Positions 22,582 through 34,227 of a DNA stretch of 64,000 nucleotides are shown here, piece after piece. The notes beneath the pieces are model-generated. The model worked only from the letters and a program-made list of their open reading frames with translations. It did not search any database and was not told the origin of the DNA. This DNA comes from Zingiber officinale (Eukaryota; Streptophyta; Magnoliopsida; Zingiberales; Zingiberaceae): assembly GCF_018446385.1 (NCBI RefSeq), contig NC_055989.1:133823004-133887003 (forward strand), written 5' to 3'. Position numbers and translations under genes: made by a program. Within the stretch, counting starts at the first letter, position 1, and each line of letters starts with the position of its first letter.

Positions 22582-23561
22582 ATCTCCCTTTTTGATGGAA
22601 GCCCGTTAAGTTAGTGAAAGCATATGTACGAAACAACATGCATTTGTGTGGTTTTAAAGTTAGTTTGTGTTTTTAAATTGGTTTAGCTAACTTAACCACC
22701 TAACCCTCCTCCCCCTTTGGCATTCATAAAAAAAACAAGGGAAACAATCATAGTGTAGAGTTACTGAAAACAATAACACTTAAAAAAATAACTGAGTTTG
22801 GTTCAGAATTCAAGGAAAAAAATACAATTTTTAAATCCAAGAGAAGATCAAGTTGACTTGGGGGAGTATAAAGTTTTGAAAACTTGTATAAAGCAGTAGT
22901 TTTTAGCTTTTAGAAAAATTGCTAAGTTTTAATTTTCAAACATAAGTGTATAAGGTCTAAATTTCAAGATTAAATATTTAAAACAAGTTTCAACTTTGAA
23001 ACGCTTTTTAAACATAAGTTTTCAAAACCAAAATTTTTGTAAAATTGCTAAGTTTTCAAAAACTGCTAAGTTTTTGTAAAATTTGTTTTTCAAAATCAAA
23101 TTTTCAAAGTTTAAAAGTATTAGATTCAAAACCTTTCAAACTCTCAAATTTTTTGTAAAAGATTTCACAATTTTAAACAAGTTGTTTTTAAACTTTGATT
23201 TTCAAAATTAAGTTTAAAATTCAATTTGGAAAACTAAAGTTGTTTTATTTCTCCCCCTGAATTTGATACTTAACTTTAACCAGCTGTCTAACCAATTAGG
23301 TACTAACTAACTATCAAAAGATAGTAGCTTTCACTTGGTTAGTCAGATTATAATCAGTCAGTGTTTGACTTGACTGATGAACTTTTAATCTGATTAATAT
23401 CTGAATTGTATTTAACGTCCAGACTTATGCTGATGCACTGAAATAAGCATCTTAAGTCCAGATAGTTGGCCTATGCATCTCACCCCTTTCTATGTTTATC
23501 AAACACAAGCAAGGTAAACCTAAGGTGTTGGTGAGATGCTCAAAAAACTAGTCCTATGGGT
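22582..23561 (-). other. 3' non-coding region of element D
   Basis: It starts with the polypurine tract and includes two more CTCCCCCT tracts (about 22709 and 23251). The remainder is A/T-rich with no ORF. Confidence 0.7.
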
Positions 23562-24171
23562 TGTAACGACCACCCTTCTTACTACTACTACTACTCTTTA
23601 AGAGTGACCGTTACTTATCTACTAACTCTACTTAACCGGTATAATTAAAAATCTCTAGGAAAACCCTACCGAAAAATTTCGGCAGAGTCTCCCCTGTACC
23701 GGTGACCAAATCAACAATACAAACGGTGTATACTCAGCCACAGGCGGCTGGAACATATAATCACACGACCACGCAGTATAATAACTCAAATAAAAAGAAG
23801 GAACTACTCTAACAATAGCAAACAACTATATCACTCCAACAATAGGACCCAACTACAAGTGCGGAATAAACTTAATTACAATCTCAACTCATAATAACAT
23901 TTAAAGAGAACTAGAACATAAACTGAGACTCTAAACAGGTAAATCCTGAACATATGCTAGCAAACTCTGGATCTCTCCATAGTCCAGTCATCACACACCT
24001 TCATCACCACCACCTTGTCGCCTTCCTTGCTAAATCTTTTCCTTTCCTTTATCTGCAGTAGGAGGAAGTGCAGTCTATAAGCATAAAGCTTAGTGAGCGC
24101 TATCTACTCACAAAAACTCGATATGCATGTATATAAATAAAAACATGCTAAAACCGAATGCTAACATATAA

Positions 24172-24475
24172 AACTACTCATGCTCATAAATAGCAAAGGA
24201 ATCATACTATCTGAAATACTAAACATGTATAGCTAATCATGCTCATAATCCAATGAAGGAATCATACTATCTGAAGTACTAAACATGTATAGCTAATCAT
24301 GCTCAAAATCCAATGAAGGAATCATACTAACTGAAGTACTAAACATGTATAGCTAATCATGCTCAAAATCCAATAAAGGAAACATAATAAACATGTAAAG
24401 CTACTAAACATGTAAAACTACTAAACATGTAAAGCTACTAAACATGTAAAACTACTAAACATGTAAAGCTAAACA
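24172..24475. repeat. 60-base tandem repeat in solo LTR E
   Basis: Three to four copies of a unit holding GGAATCATACTATCTGAAG and CTAAACATGTATAGCTAATC, followed by short CTACTAAACATGTAAA copies. The array decays to the right. Confidence 0.85.
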
Positions 24476-26493
24476 TGCTGAATAATCTAGTAGCAAGGAA
24501 ACAATTGAAACTACTACTGCATGCTTACTAAGAACAGCAAGTAAGTATAACTAACTGAAATACTAACATGTGAAGCTAGTCATGCTCATAAATAGCAGTA
24601 GAAAGTCTCAATGGCATGCTAATATAAAAGAACTAACTTGCTGAATTTTTAGAGATAGAAATGACTATCTTGCTGAAATAAAACTAAGACAGTTAACTTG
24701 CTGAAATTGAAACAAAAGAACTATCTTGCTGATTTCTGAACTTAAATTAAGTTTATTTCTTTTGTTCTAAAAGCTTATATATATATGTATATATATATAC
24801 TTCAAAATAGATAATAAACTTCTTTTGGGCCCGGCATTGTACCACTTTGCGCGCATTCTTAATAAGAATCGAGGTAGCTAATCCCGAAACTACTAAGATA
24901 CTTCTAGGCCATGTGCCTAGGGGCAACTTGGAGCCCATCCCTTGGATCTTGTGTCCGGTACATGCCCTTTAAAAGTAAAATACTTTCTTTTTAACTATAA
25001 CTTCTTTATACTTGCCCTTACTTGGCATTTAAGCAAACACCTTGTGTGCGCTTTTGATATTCAATATTCTGAAATTGAAATCAAGTCTAAACCTTAGTCT
25101 TTCTTGCTTATAGTTCTTAAAGATAAAAACTCATGCTTATGTAATAGCAAAGAAACTAATAATTTCATGCTTGTTAGAATGCAAGGTACCCAAAACTAAA
25201 ATACTAATGTTAGGAACTGTTCTTGCTCCTTAAAACAGCAACAATAAATCTTCCCAAACATACTAGCGTTCTAAGCTCATAAAATAAAACCACCCATAAG
25301 GAACTAAGGGACTTAAGAACACTGTATGCTTGATTTACAAAGAAATTCATGTTCAACATAAAAACCTAAATCCGGCCAAATAGATTAGAAGGCTGTTCTT
25401 GCCCGTGCATAGCAAATGAATTCTAAAACTAAATTTCTGAATAAATCTGCAAATAAGCTAAGGCTAAAGCTACTCAAAAGTGCTAACAATGAAGGTCGTT
25501 CATGCTTGTTCAAGTAAGGAAAATGCACCACATATATATACCTATGTTCTGTTCATGCTCAATATGGTAGCAAGGAAAGGAAAACTAATCTGCATGCTAC
25601 TATAGATATATCCATTCATGCCCATTAAAACAAGGAAATACAAATCAAAAAAATGCTAGTTATAAGAGGCTATTCTTAATTAGTAAATCAGTGATGAATT
25701 AGATACTGGGATGCTTAAAGGGCCGGCTGTTCATGCCTGTTAAACTACAAAAACTCATAACAGAATTTTCTAACTACAAGACTGTGCATACTTGTTAAAC
25801 CACAAAAGAATTCTACTACCTTTGCTGATCCTTCCCAGCATCAAATTAATACCGCAACACAGTAACATAAGTAACCAATTCCCAGCAGAATTTAAAAGGC
25901 AGCTAATCCAGCAAACGCAAAAATAAACCAATCCTAGCAATAAGGAAGAACAAAACGAAAACAGAAATCCAATCTGTATTTGTTTAAGAAAACCAAAAGA
26001 ATCTAATAGAGGAGGCAAAACTAAACTATATGCTTAAACTAAAAATTCTTTCCTATTCTTTGAGATTCACGGCAAAAAGCACAACACCATAATCCCACAG
26101 CATGTTTCAAAACCGAGAAGAACGAGGTCCGAAAACAACTCCTACTGCAGGTGAGAAGCAACTCACCGAGCGTTCTTGGACTTACAACCGAAGAAAAGGG
26201 TTGCTAGGATTCGGCGAGACTCGAAATCACAGCACCTTCTACGCGTCCACGGGCTCTCCACGTCGGGGAGATCACGAGGATGAGAAGGATTCTCGGAAAA
26301 ACCCCTCGCCGGCCGCCGGAGGAAGAACCCTAACCTTGCTGCGTTTCCGCCCGAGACCGTCGCGCGCCGTCGCGAGAGAAAGAAAGGGCGAATAGGGTTT
26401 TCGGCGAGAAAGGGAAAACTTAATCCCTTTATAACTAGGTTTTCTATTACTAACTATACCTTAAATATAATCCGTTCTTTCCTTAATTAACAA

Positions 26494-26573
26494 AACTCGC
26501 TAGCACAGTTGGTTGGCTGTGTTTTGCTTAAAGCGCGGCTCGCAGGTTCGAGTCTCGGCTGCAACTATTTTTT
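26494..26573 (+). other. tRNA-like sequence 1 with A and B boxes
   Basis: TAGCACAGTTGG (A-box-like, 26500-26511) and GGTTCGAGTCTC (B-box-like, about 26545-26556) are spaced as in a tRNA gene and followed by a run of six T residues. The acceptor and T stems pair poorly, so it is not a functional tRNA. Confidence 0.5.
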
Positions 26574-26639
26574 CTTCCTATTTATTCTCTATTCACTAAC
26601 TACTGCTTAAATATTATTCACTCCATATAAGGTTAACAA

Positions 26640-26727
26640 AAACCGTGTAGCTCAGCTGGTTGGGCCGGTTTTACTTGGGTCAGTCCGACCCGAGATCGTG
26701 GGTTCGAATCTCACCTTCAACATTTTC
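26640..26727 (+). other. tRNA-like sequence 2 with A and B boxes
   Basis: TAGCTCAGCTGG (A box, 26648-26659), a GGGTC/GACCC hairpin in the anticodon-arm position, then GGGTTCGAATCTC (B box, from 26700) and a T-run soon after. The T arm pairs (GTGGG/CTCAC), while the acceptor stem does not. It lies about 150 bases after sequence 1. Confidence 0.55.
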
Positions 26728-27059
26728 TTTTAAAACTTCTTTCTTTTTGTAACCCTACTAAACGACCTCCAAAAATTACGTAAAAATACTATAAAAATTC
26801 CTAAAAATCTCTAGAATATTTTAAAAGTATTTTCAAATATTTTTATGGACTTTTAGAACTTGAAATAGGGAAAATTGGGTCGTTACATGGGTACATGTTT
26901 TCTAAGGATGTACAACTAGTCTAAGGCCAAAACTGTTTTCGAAAGTCTAAAAAATGGAAAGTTTAAAAACAAACAAGTTTAGCCTATAAGTTGGTGAAAT
27001 CAATTTTGAAAGTATTTTTGAAATTTCCTAGTCTATTGAGCACATCCCTAATTGTCGTC

Positions 27060-27580
27060 GTAAGTTGCTAAATTCACTTTCAGGGAGTGGTTTTGTAAAA
27101 ATGTCAGCTAAATTTGATTTAGACTCAATGTACTTGAGTTCAATATCACCTTTAGTAACATGATCCCTGATGAAGTGGTGCCTAATTTAAATATGTTTGG
27201 TTCTTGAATGATGCACAGGATTCTTGGTTAAGTTAATTGAACTTATATTGTCAATTAATACTTTTACATTTGTGATATTTAAGTTGAAATCTTTTAGAGT
27301 ATGCATCATCCATAATAACTGTGCAACACATTCGCCTATAGCTATGTATTCGACTCACCAGTAGATAGTGCAACACAAGATTGCTTTACTAAACCACTGA
27401 CAAGGGATGGACCAAGTAGTTGGCATCCACCACTTGTGCTTTATCTAATTTGCATCCAGCATAATCTGAGTCGAATATCCTATTAATTCAAAGTTGGTGG
27501 TCCTAGGATACCAAATTCCTACATTTGTGGTTTCCTTGAGGTATCTAAAGATTCTTTTGACTTGAGTCAAATGAGATTCT
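27060..27580 (-). pseudogene. Decayed RNase H end of element D pol
   Basis: Minus-strand translation in shifting frames shows the same order as element A RNase H, including a degenerate ATEYIA-like stretch near 27340, HHFIRDHV-like residues near 27160, and the end region ESEFSNLRR-like near 27070. Several frameshifts; no continuous ORF. Confidence 0.6.
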
Positions 27581-29622
27581 TTAGCGGTATCTTGCGCACA
27601 TACTAACCGCAAATAAAATGTCAGGTCTTAGATAAAGTAGACTACCTATCATGCTCCATAATGTTTTAAGTCTCTGATTTCCATTAGGATCATCATCTAG
27701 GATTGTGTTTGACCGTAGTGTTTTTATTTCTTTAGTATTTTCCATTCCAAATTTTCTAAGTAACTCCTTAGTATATTTTTGTTGATAAATATAATTTCCT
27801 TCATTTGTTTGTTTGACTTGTAACCCTAGAAAATAAGTTAATTTTCCTACCAGACTCATTTCGAATTCGTGTTCCATTAGGTTTGTAAATTCGTTTAAAA
27901 ACTCTGAGTTTGTTGAACCAAAGATGATATCATCTACATAAATTTGAGCTATAAAAATATCTTCTTTTATTGATTTCACAAATAGTGTTGGGTCAACTTG
28001 ACATTGGTTGAACCCTTTAGAGATTAAGTAAGAGGTTAGTCTTTCATACCATGCTCTAGGTGCCTGTTTAAGTCTATATAATGCCTTTTTTAATTTGTAG
28101 ACATAATCAGGGTGTTCTAGGCTTTCAAAACCAGGTGGCTGACCTACATAAACTTCTTCTTTTATTAATCCATTAAGAAAGGCAGACTTGACATCCATTT
28201 GGTATAGTTTGAATCCTTTATGGGCTGCATAGCTTAGTAACATTCTAATGGACTCTAGTCTAGCTACCGGGGCATAAGTTTCATCATAGTTAAGTCCTTC
28301 AACTTGACTGAACCCTTTGGCAACTAACCTGGCCTTGTTTCTAGTAATTTCTCCAGTTTCACTTAACTTGTTTCTAAATACCCATTTGGTTTCTATTATT
28401 TTCTTATCGTTAGGTGGAGGTACTAGGTCCCAAACTTCATTGCGCTCAAATTGAGCTAATTCTTCTTGCATAGCTATGACCCAGTCTGGGTCAAGTAGGG
28501 ATTCAGCTACAGTTTTGGGTTCAATATTTGAGATTAACGAGATTTGACTTAGGTTTCTGAAAGATGACCTAGTTTGGACCCTAAGGTCTGGGTCACCAAT
28601 TATTTGATCAGTAGGATGGTTTGGGTTGACTCTTATGGTTTTAGAAGGTTGACTTTCTTGTAGTTGTTCTTCTTCTTCATGATTTTGGGTTTGGTTTGTT
28701 CCTTCAGAATTGATATGTTCATGAACAGGGTCAACTGGTTGAGGTTGGGCTTGTTCTAGGTTTTGATTGGATTCTTTGAATTTTACATTGGTGGTTTCCT
28801 CAATTCTTAAGGTAACTTTATTATAAATTCTGTAGCCTCTGCTATTCAGAGAGTACCCTAAAAAAATTCCATTTTCTATTTTGGAAGTGAATTTGCCTAA
28901 GTGTTCTCTAGTATTTAGGATAAAGGCTGGGCAACCAAATACCTTAAAGTGTTTTATATTAGGTTGTTTGTTGTAAAATATTTCAAAAAATGTTTTATTG
29001 TGTTTTTTGTTTAGTGTTGTTCGGTTTTGTACATAGCAGGCTGTACTAACAGCTTCTGCCCAAAAATATTTAGGTAAGTTGTATTCGTTTAGCATAGTTC
29101 TAGATGCTTCAAGTAAAGTTCTATTTTTCCTTTCTACAATTCCATTTTGTTGGGGAGTTTTAGGGCAAGAAAATTCATGATGGTAGCCATTTTCAAGGCA
29201 AAATTTATCAAAATTATGATTTTTAAATTCTCCTCCATTATCACTTCTGATTCTTTTAATTTTTATGCCTTTTTCATTTTCAATTTGTTTGCAGAAATTT
29301 GTAAAAATTTCAAAGGTTTCATCTTTATTTTTTAAGAATTTGACCCAAGTGAACCTAGAATAGTCATCTATTATAACTAAACAGTATAGACTTCCATTTA
29401 TTGATTTAACTCCATGGGAGTCAAATAGGTCTAAGTGTAAAAGTTCTAGGACTGAGTTGGTTTGGGATTCATTAATTGGTTTGTGGGTAGATTTTGTTTG
29501 TTTGCCTTGTTGACAAGCATTACATATCGTTAAATCTAAGTTAGGTAATTTTGGTAAGCCTCTAACTAGACCATTTAATTTACTTATGTTTCTGAAATGT
29601 GTGTGTGTGACATTCTTCTATG
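27581..29622 (-). pseudogene. Integrase-reverse transcriptase part of element D pol
   Basis: Minus-strand motifs in order: [11 protein letters not shown] zinc motif (near 29506-29536), the integrase core with RSDNGGEF (about 29223-29253), [12 protein letters not shown] (about 29110-29160), then the long open frame 29095-27581 with [57 protein letters not shown] and the catalytic [11 protein letters not shown]. The reverse transcriptase is intact to about SKPDILFAV-like sequence, then the frame ends. RNase H (about 27060-27580) is recognisable only in pieces. A few small indels separate the parts. Confidence 0.85.
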
Positions 29623-30003
29623 TCATAACCAGGTTTCCTCTTTTTGTGTTAAATAACACTTGACTGAAGAAGTGGTTAAGTTAATGGCATAGATATTGTC
29701 TTTTCTAAAGCCTTTTAGGCTTATAGTTGGATTATCTAGATGTTTGATCAAACATTCTGTGGATAGAAATTTTACCTTATACCTAGTGTCACATAATTGA
29801 CTTATGCTCAGAAGATTGTATTTAAAATTTTCAACAAGTAGAACATTTGTAATTATGAAATCTATTTTTAATTCAATATTACCTATACCAATTACCTTGA
29901 GTTTACCGTTGTTTCCAAAGGCAACTGTTCCTAGGCTTTTGTAGGTTAATTGAGTGAACTTGGTGTGATCTCCAGTCATATGTTTGGAGCAACCACTGTC
30001 CAA
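29623..30003 (-). pseudogene. Protease and GAG-pre-integrase start of element D pol
   Basis: It opens with [12 protein letters not shown], the aspartic protease motif, and continues with FGNNGKLKVIGIGN and LLSISQLCDTRYKVKF, ending at EETWL by a one-base frame break before the His-His motif. A splice-acceptor-like TTGTTGTAG precedes it at about 30019-30027. Confidence 0.82.
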
Positions 30004-31210
30004 AATCCACTTGGTTTCCTACAACAAGTAGGATTTTTATGTTAGTCTTTATCAATTTTTAATCAATCATTATTAAAAAAAATCTTAATTTTAAAATTTT
30101 GAAATTAATTTAAGTTTAAAATTTTGAAGTTAATTTTAAGTTTAAAAATAAAATTTTGAAATTAATTTTTAAGTTAAAATTTTGAAATTAATTTTTAAAT
30201 TAAAATTAAAATTTTGAAATTAATTTTTTAAGTTAAAATTAAAATTTTGAAATTAATTTTTTAAGTTAAAATTAAAATTTTGAAATTAATTTTTAAGTTA
30301 AAATTAAAATTTTGAAATTAATTTTTAAGTTAAAATTAAAATTTTGAAATTAATTTTAAATTAAAATTAAAATTTTGAAATTAATTTTTTTTAAGTTAAA
30401 ATTAAAATTTTGAAATTAATTTTTAAATTAAAATTTAAATTTTGAAATTAATTTTTTAAGTTAAAATTAAAATTTTGAAATTAATTTTTTAAGTTAAAAT
30501 TAATTTTTAAGTTAAAATTAAAATTTTGAAATTAATTTTTAAGTTAAAATTAAAATTTTGAAATTAATTTTTTAAGTTAAAATTAAAATTTTGAAATTAA
30601 TTTTTTAAGTTAAAATTAAAATTTTGAAATTAATTTTTAAATTAAAATTAAAATTTTGAAATTAATTTTTTAAGTTAAAATTAAAATCTCAGAACTAATT
30701 ATCAAGTGAAAATTATGATTTTGAGATGAATTTTTGATTTGGACTTTTGGTTTAACTTGTGTTAGATTCAGACTTAGCTTTGGTTTCCACAAATAGACAT
30801 TCTTCGGATAAACTTCTAAGCTTGGTGAGTCACAAGGACATCATTAGAAGTAACCAACCTTTCGAGGTTTTCCGAATAGTCCTATCCACGGAACTTAGTA
30901 CTAAATCTTGGTCTAACTGGTTAGGATTCGTTTAAGGGTAGCTTCGGTCAGTTCCAAATACACCAGATCGAAACCATATCTTTCTAGACATGCGATGCCC
31001 AAGTTTCCCTAACGTACTATCATCCAAAAATTTCACCAGTACCATGATTCCAGTTAAACTTGGTCTCTCTTTAACTAATCCTAATTACCCTGCCGGGTTA
31101 GTTTGTTTTGGGTTATGTTAGTTTTGGAGGTGCCAGCTATTCTGGAGCCTCCCCCTGAATTATTGGCCATTAGTTTAGATTTTGGTTTTAGGTTTGTATC
31201 GATTCTTTTT
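30004..31210 (-). other. Spacer between gag and pol of element D with AT-rich tandem repeats
   Basis: About 30066-30690 is an array of some 16-18 copies of a 32-36 base unit built from AAAATTTTGAAATTAATTTTT and AAGTTAAAATT. The rest (30691-31210) has no ORF. In element A the same gag-pol junction is a single stop codon with no spacer. The pol side ends in an acceptor-like TTGTTGTAG, so the spacer may behave as an intron; this is inference. Confidence 0.8.
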
Positions 31211-32860
31211 CTAGTTATAATCAACTTGGTGATAATCTAAATTTTGTTGTTTCTTAAACTGTTTAGATTTTGAATTTGATTTAGGTTTGTATTTTGGATT
31301 TTGGTTTGGTTTATTTATATAATGTATTTTTTCTTTAGGTATATAGAATTGATTAAGTCCTACTTGCGTGGTTAAGCACGCTTTCGGGACCCAAGCTTGT
31401 TTAGTTGCTTTGTGTTGGGTTAATAATGATTTAAAGGTTTTGTTTGAGTTTGACTTATATCCAAGTCCGGTTTTATTATAGCATGCCTTTTGGTTATTTA
31501 GAATTAAATCTAAATTTTTAGATCTTGTTGTGAATTTTTCCAACATTTCCTTTAACTTATTAAGTTCATTTTTTAATGATAAATTCTCCTCCTCAAGTGT
31601 TCGATCTTGAGTTGGATTCGAATTTTTTAATTGTTCCTTGAGGTTTTGATTTTCCTCAATAAGCGATTTATTTTTATTTTCCAATTTAACTAATTTTTTA
31701 TTCAAACACGAGATAATTCTAAAGAATTTACGATTTAAGTTTAGGTATACCTCTTTGGAACCTTCGGAAACGAGTACGGACTCGTGGCTCGATTCGGGTT
31801 CGGACCCGTCTTCCGATTCCTCTGATTCGTCTTCTGTTTCAGCTTCGCGAGCCATCAGCGCGAGGTGACTTTGGTGCTTTTGCCTTTCTCCTTCCGATTC
31901 GTCTGAGGAGGAATCGTCCCATGTTGCTTTGAGGGCTTTCTTCTTTGTTGACTTTGGTTTGTCAAGTTTCAATCTTGGGCATTCGTTCTTGTAGTGCCCC
32001 TTTTTGTTACATCCGAAACATGTGACATTTCTTGAGTCGGCTGGAGAACTGATCTTCTGAAGATCCTGTTTGCTGAAGCTTCTCTTTTTCCTGGTGAACA
32101 TTTTCCTTACCAGGTTCACCAGGTGTTCTTCGTCTTCAGAGTCTTGATCGGAATCTTCTTCGGATTCGGGCTTGTTCTTCTTTTCTTTAGAGGAACCTAT
32201 AAATAAAGCTACACCTTTCTCGACCCCGGCGTTAGTTTGCTCATGAAGTTCTAATTCACAAAAGAGTTCGTCCAATTTTAATTTAGATAAATTTTTTGAA
32301 ATTTTGTAGGCATCTACGATTGATGCCCACAAATTGTTTCGCGGAAAAGCATTTAACGCGTACCTGATTAAGTCTCGGTTCTCCATTTGGTGGCCTATCG
32401 CGTGGAGACCGTTGAGGATATCTTTGACCCTCGCGTGGAGCTGACTTGCCGTTTCTCCTTCCTGCATTTTTATATTAAAAATTCTATTTAACAGCAAATC
32501 TCTCTTTGTTACCTTCGCGTCGCTTGTTCCTTCGTGCAGCTCGATCAGTTTATCCCAAAGCTCCTTAGCGTTTTGATGCGGTCCGACCCGGTTCAGTTCT
32601 TCTCGTGTTAGTCCGCAGTGTAGAGTAGTGATGGCTTTGTTTTCAATTGATGCATTTTTCTTCACATCATTTGTCCTGTCTTCAGGGTCTAGTATGTTCC
32701 CGGAGTTGTCTACTGGAATTTTGTAAGCCCTTGTGACGCTCATCCATTGGTCGTAGTCTGTCTTCATGTAGACCTCCATTCTCCTCTTCCAGTACGAAAA
32801 GTCATCCCCGTTGAATAGAGGAGGACGTACTGTGCTGAAGCCTTCTTGCAGAGACATCAT
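31211..32860 (-). CDS. Gag polyprotein of element D
   Basis: 549 codons from ATG at 32860. The N-terminus carries FSTVRPPLFNGDDFSYWKRR, followed by the copia gag region with LWDKLIELHEGTSDAKV. The CCHC knuckle CFGCNKKGHYKNECP lies near residues 279-293. Acidic Ser/Glu-rich stretches flank a basic segment, followed by a coiled coil (about 380-465) and a Lys/Asn-rich C-terminus. About 45 percent similar in layout to element A gag, by eye. The frame is intact. Confidence 0.9.
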   Translation of the reverse strand: MMSLQEGFSTVRPPLFNGDDFSYWKRRMEVYMKTDYDQWMSVTRAYKIPVDNSGNILDPEDRTNDVKKNASIENKAITTLHCGLTREELNRVGPHQNAKELWDKLIELHEGTSDAKVTKRDLLLNRIFNIKMQEGETASQLHARVKDILNGLHAIGHQMENRDLIRYALNAFPRNNLWASIVDAYKISKNLSKLKLDELFCELELHEQTNAGVEKGVALFIGSSKEKKNKPESEEDSDQDSEDEEHLVNLVRKMFTRKKRSFSKQDLQKISSPADSRNVTCFGCNKKGHYKNECPRLKLDKPKSTKKKALKATWDDSSSDESEGERQKHQSHLALMAREAETEDESEESEDGSEPESSHESVLVSEGSKEVYLNLNRKFFRIISCLNKKLVKLENKNKSLIEENQNLKEQLKNSNPTQDRTLEEENLSLKNELNKLKEMLEKFTTRSKNLDLILNNQKACYNKTGLGYKSNSNKTFKSLLTQHKATKQAWVPKACLTTQVGLNQFYIPKEKIHYINKPNQNPKYKPKSNSKSKQFKKQQNLDYHQVDYN

Positions 32861-33068
32861 AACCTACACACACGAAATTAACTGGAAAAATATCCCAAGA
32901 CTTCGTCTTGGATTAGCAGTGCGGGAGAAACAGAAACTCTAAGTTGGTGTTGCACCAATTTAGATTTTAAATGCAAAAAAAATCTTCCAAAAAGATAATA
33001 ATATCAGTTTTTAAAAAAATTTCACCCCCTATCTGTTTGGTGGTTGCACCAAATCAGAGCGGAACCTT

Positions 33069-33080
33069 GCTCTGATACCA
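33069..33080 (-). promoter_or_regulatory. Primer-binding site of element D
   Basis: TGGTATCAGAGC on the minus strand, two bases inside the 5' LTR. Confidence 0.92.
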
Positions 33081-33082
33081 CT

Positions 33083-34227
33083 TGTAAGACCGTTAGATTC
33101 GATAGAGGGGGGGTGAATATCGATTCGAAAATCTCGAGTTAAAACGCAGCGGAAAAGTAAGGAAGTAAAGAGATGAACACGGTTGATTTTTACTTTGTTC
33201 GGAGCCTGTGACGACTCCTACTCGAAGGCCCGTACTCCTTGAGTACTTTCGTTGGGCAATTCACTAGCAATTCGGATAATTACAATTTACGTACAAATAT
33301 TGCTAATGAAAGAAAAACAAAGCTATACCGACAAATAATGAATTAAAAGAAAACCGGAGTGAGTCGTCGGAGCTTTGTGAACGTCGTTGGAGCGCAGAGT
33401 AGCAGAGTGATTGAACTCAGAGTTCTCAGAACACAGATATTTTGAAGCTCCTGCCTGGGGCTTCTTTTATATGCTGCTCCGGGCGCCTGGATCCCTTCCG
33501 GGCGCCTGGAATGTGACGTAACACTCCCAACCAGCATGCTCCAAGTGTCAACGTCGTCCTGGGGATAAAACTTGCCTCCGGGCGCCCAGAACCATCCCGG
33601 GTGCCCGGACCCTCACTGTTTCCTACCTGCAAAACAGTGTTAGTCCGAGGCAAATAAAAACCCTGCAGCACAGATTGTAAGCACATTTTTATAGATACGC
33701 TAAGTAATAAAAATTAACAACAAGAGTATGACTTAGATTCCGTCTTTCCGAGACCGGAATCTAGTCACGATCTCGACTTAGACATCCGAAATGGATCTAA
33801 GCCGGATCGACGCCTAATGTCCCCTTCCCGGGAAAGCGTCCTCACAGTCACTCCCCTCCAGTGACTTACCTCACTTACCTGCCAGACGTCCGGTCAGCCC
33901 GTCGACCCGTCTGGACTTCTCGCCAAGCGTCCGGTCAGCCCGTCGACCCTCTTGGACTTCTCGCCAGCTATCCGGTCAGCCCGTCGACCTAGCTGGACTT
34001 CTTGCCAAGCGTCCGGTCAGCCCGTCGACCCGCTTGGACTTCTCGCCAGCTATCCGGTCAGCCCGTCGACCTAGCTGGACTTCTCGCTAGCTATCCGGTC
34101 AGCCCGTCGACCTAGCTGGACTTTTCCTGCACACTTGATCAAAGTGTCAGACAACAACACAACTAACTTAACCTATTTGTCATTCATCAAAACCTGGGTT
34201 AGACCGTTAGTGCTACCCGCACCAACA
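33083..34227 (-). repeat. 5' LTR of element D
   Basis: TGTAAGACCG...CACCAACA. On the minus strand CCGGGCGCC palindromes (about 33476-33610) lie right before a TATA-like CATATAAAAG (about 33467-33476). About six copies of a 41-base unit with CCGGTCAGCCCGTCGACC occur at about 33885-34120. Followed by the target-site copy CAAAG. Confidence 0.93.

Larger units (their letters stand above)
23562..26887. mobile_element. Solo LTR E, probably Ty3/gypsy (Tekay/Del-like), inserted in element D
   Basis: A 3326-base segment with ends TGTAACGACC and GGTCGTTACA, flanked by the direct repeat TGGGT (23557-23561 and 26888-26892). TG...CA ends, a 5-bp duplication and no internal coding sequence fit a solo LTR. 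TGTAACG...CGTTACA ends and multi-kilobase LTRs are usual in plant Tekay/Del elements; this family call is inference. It contains a 60-base tandem repeat and two tRNA-like sequences. Confidence 0.75.
21520..34227 (-). mobile_element. Element D: Ty1/copia Sirevirus-type retrotransposon inserted in family C gag
   Basis: A complete element on the minus strand, 12.7 kb including a later 3.3-kb insertion. It has a 5' LTR (33083-34227), primer-binding site, gag (32860-31211), a spacer with AT-rich tandem repeats, protease-integrase-reverse transcriptase (30003-27581), decayed RNase H, a 3' region and a 3' LTR (21520-22581). It is flanked by the 5-bp target duplication CAAAG. No envelope-like ORF was found; its expected place is disturbed by insertion E. 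Confidence 0.93.

Noticed and set aside
26102..26395. 97-codon frame in solo LTR E
   Set aside because: Basic, low-complexity composition with no domain, within an LTR.
26494..26727. True tRNA genes
   Set aside because: A and B boxes are present but acceptor stems do not pair, and the T stem of the first is poor.
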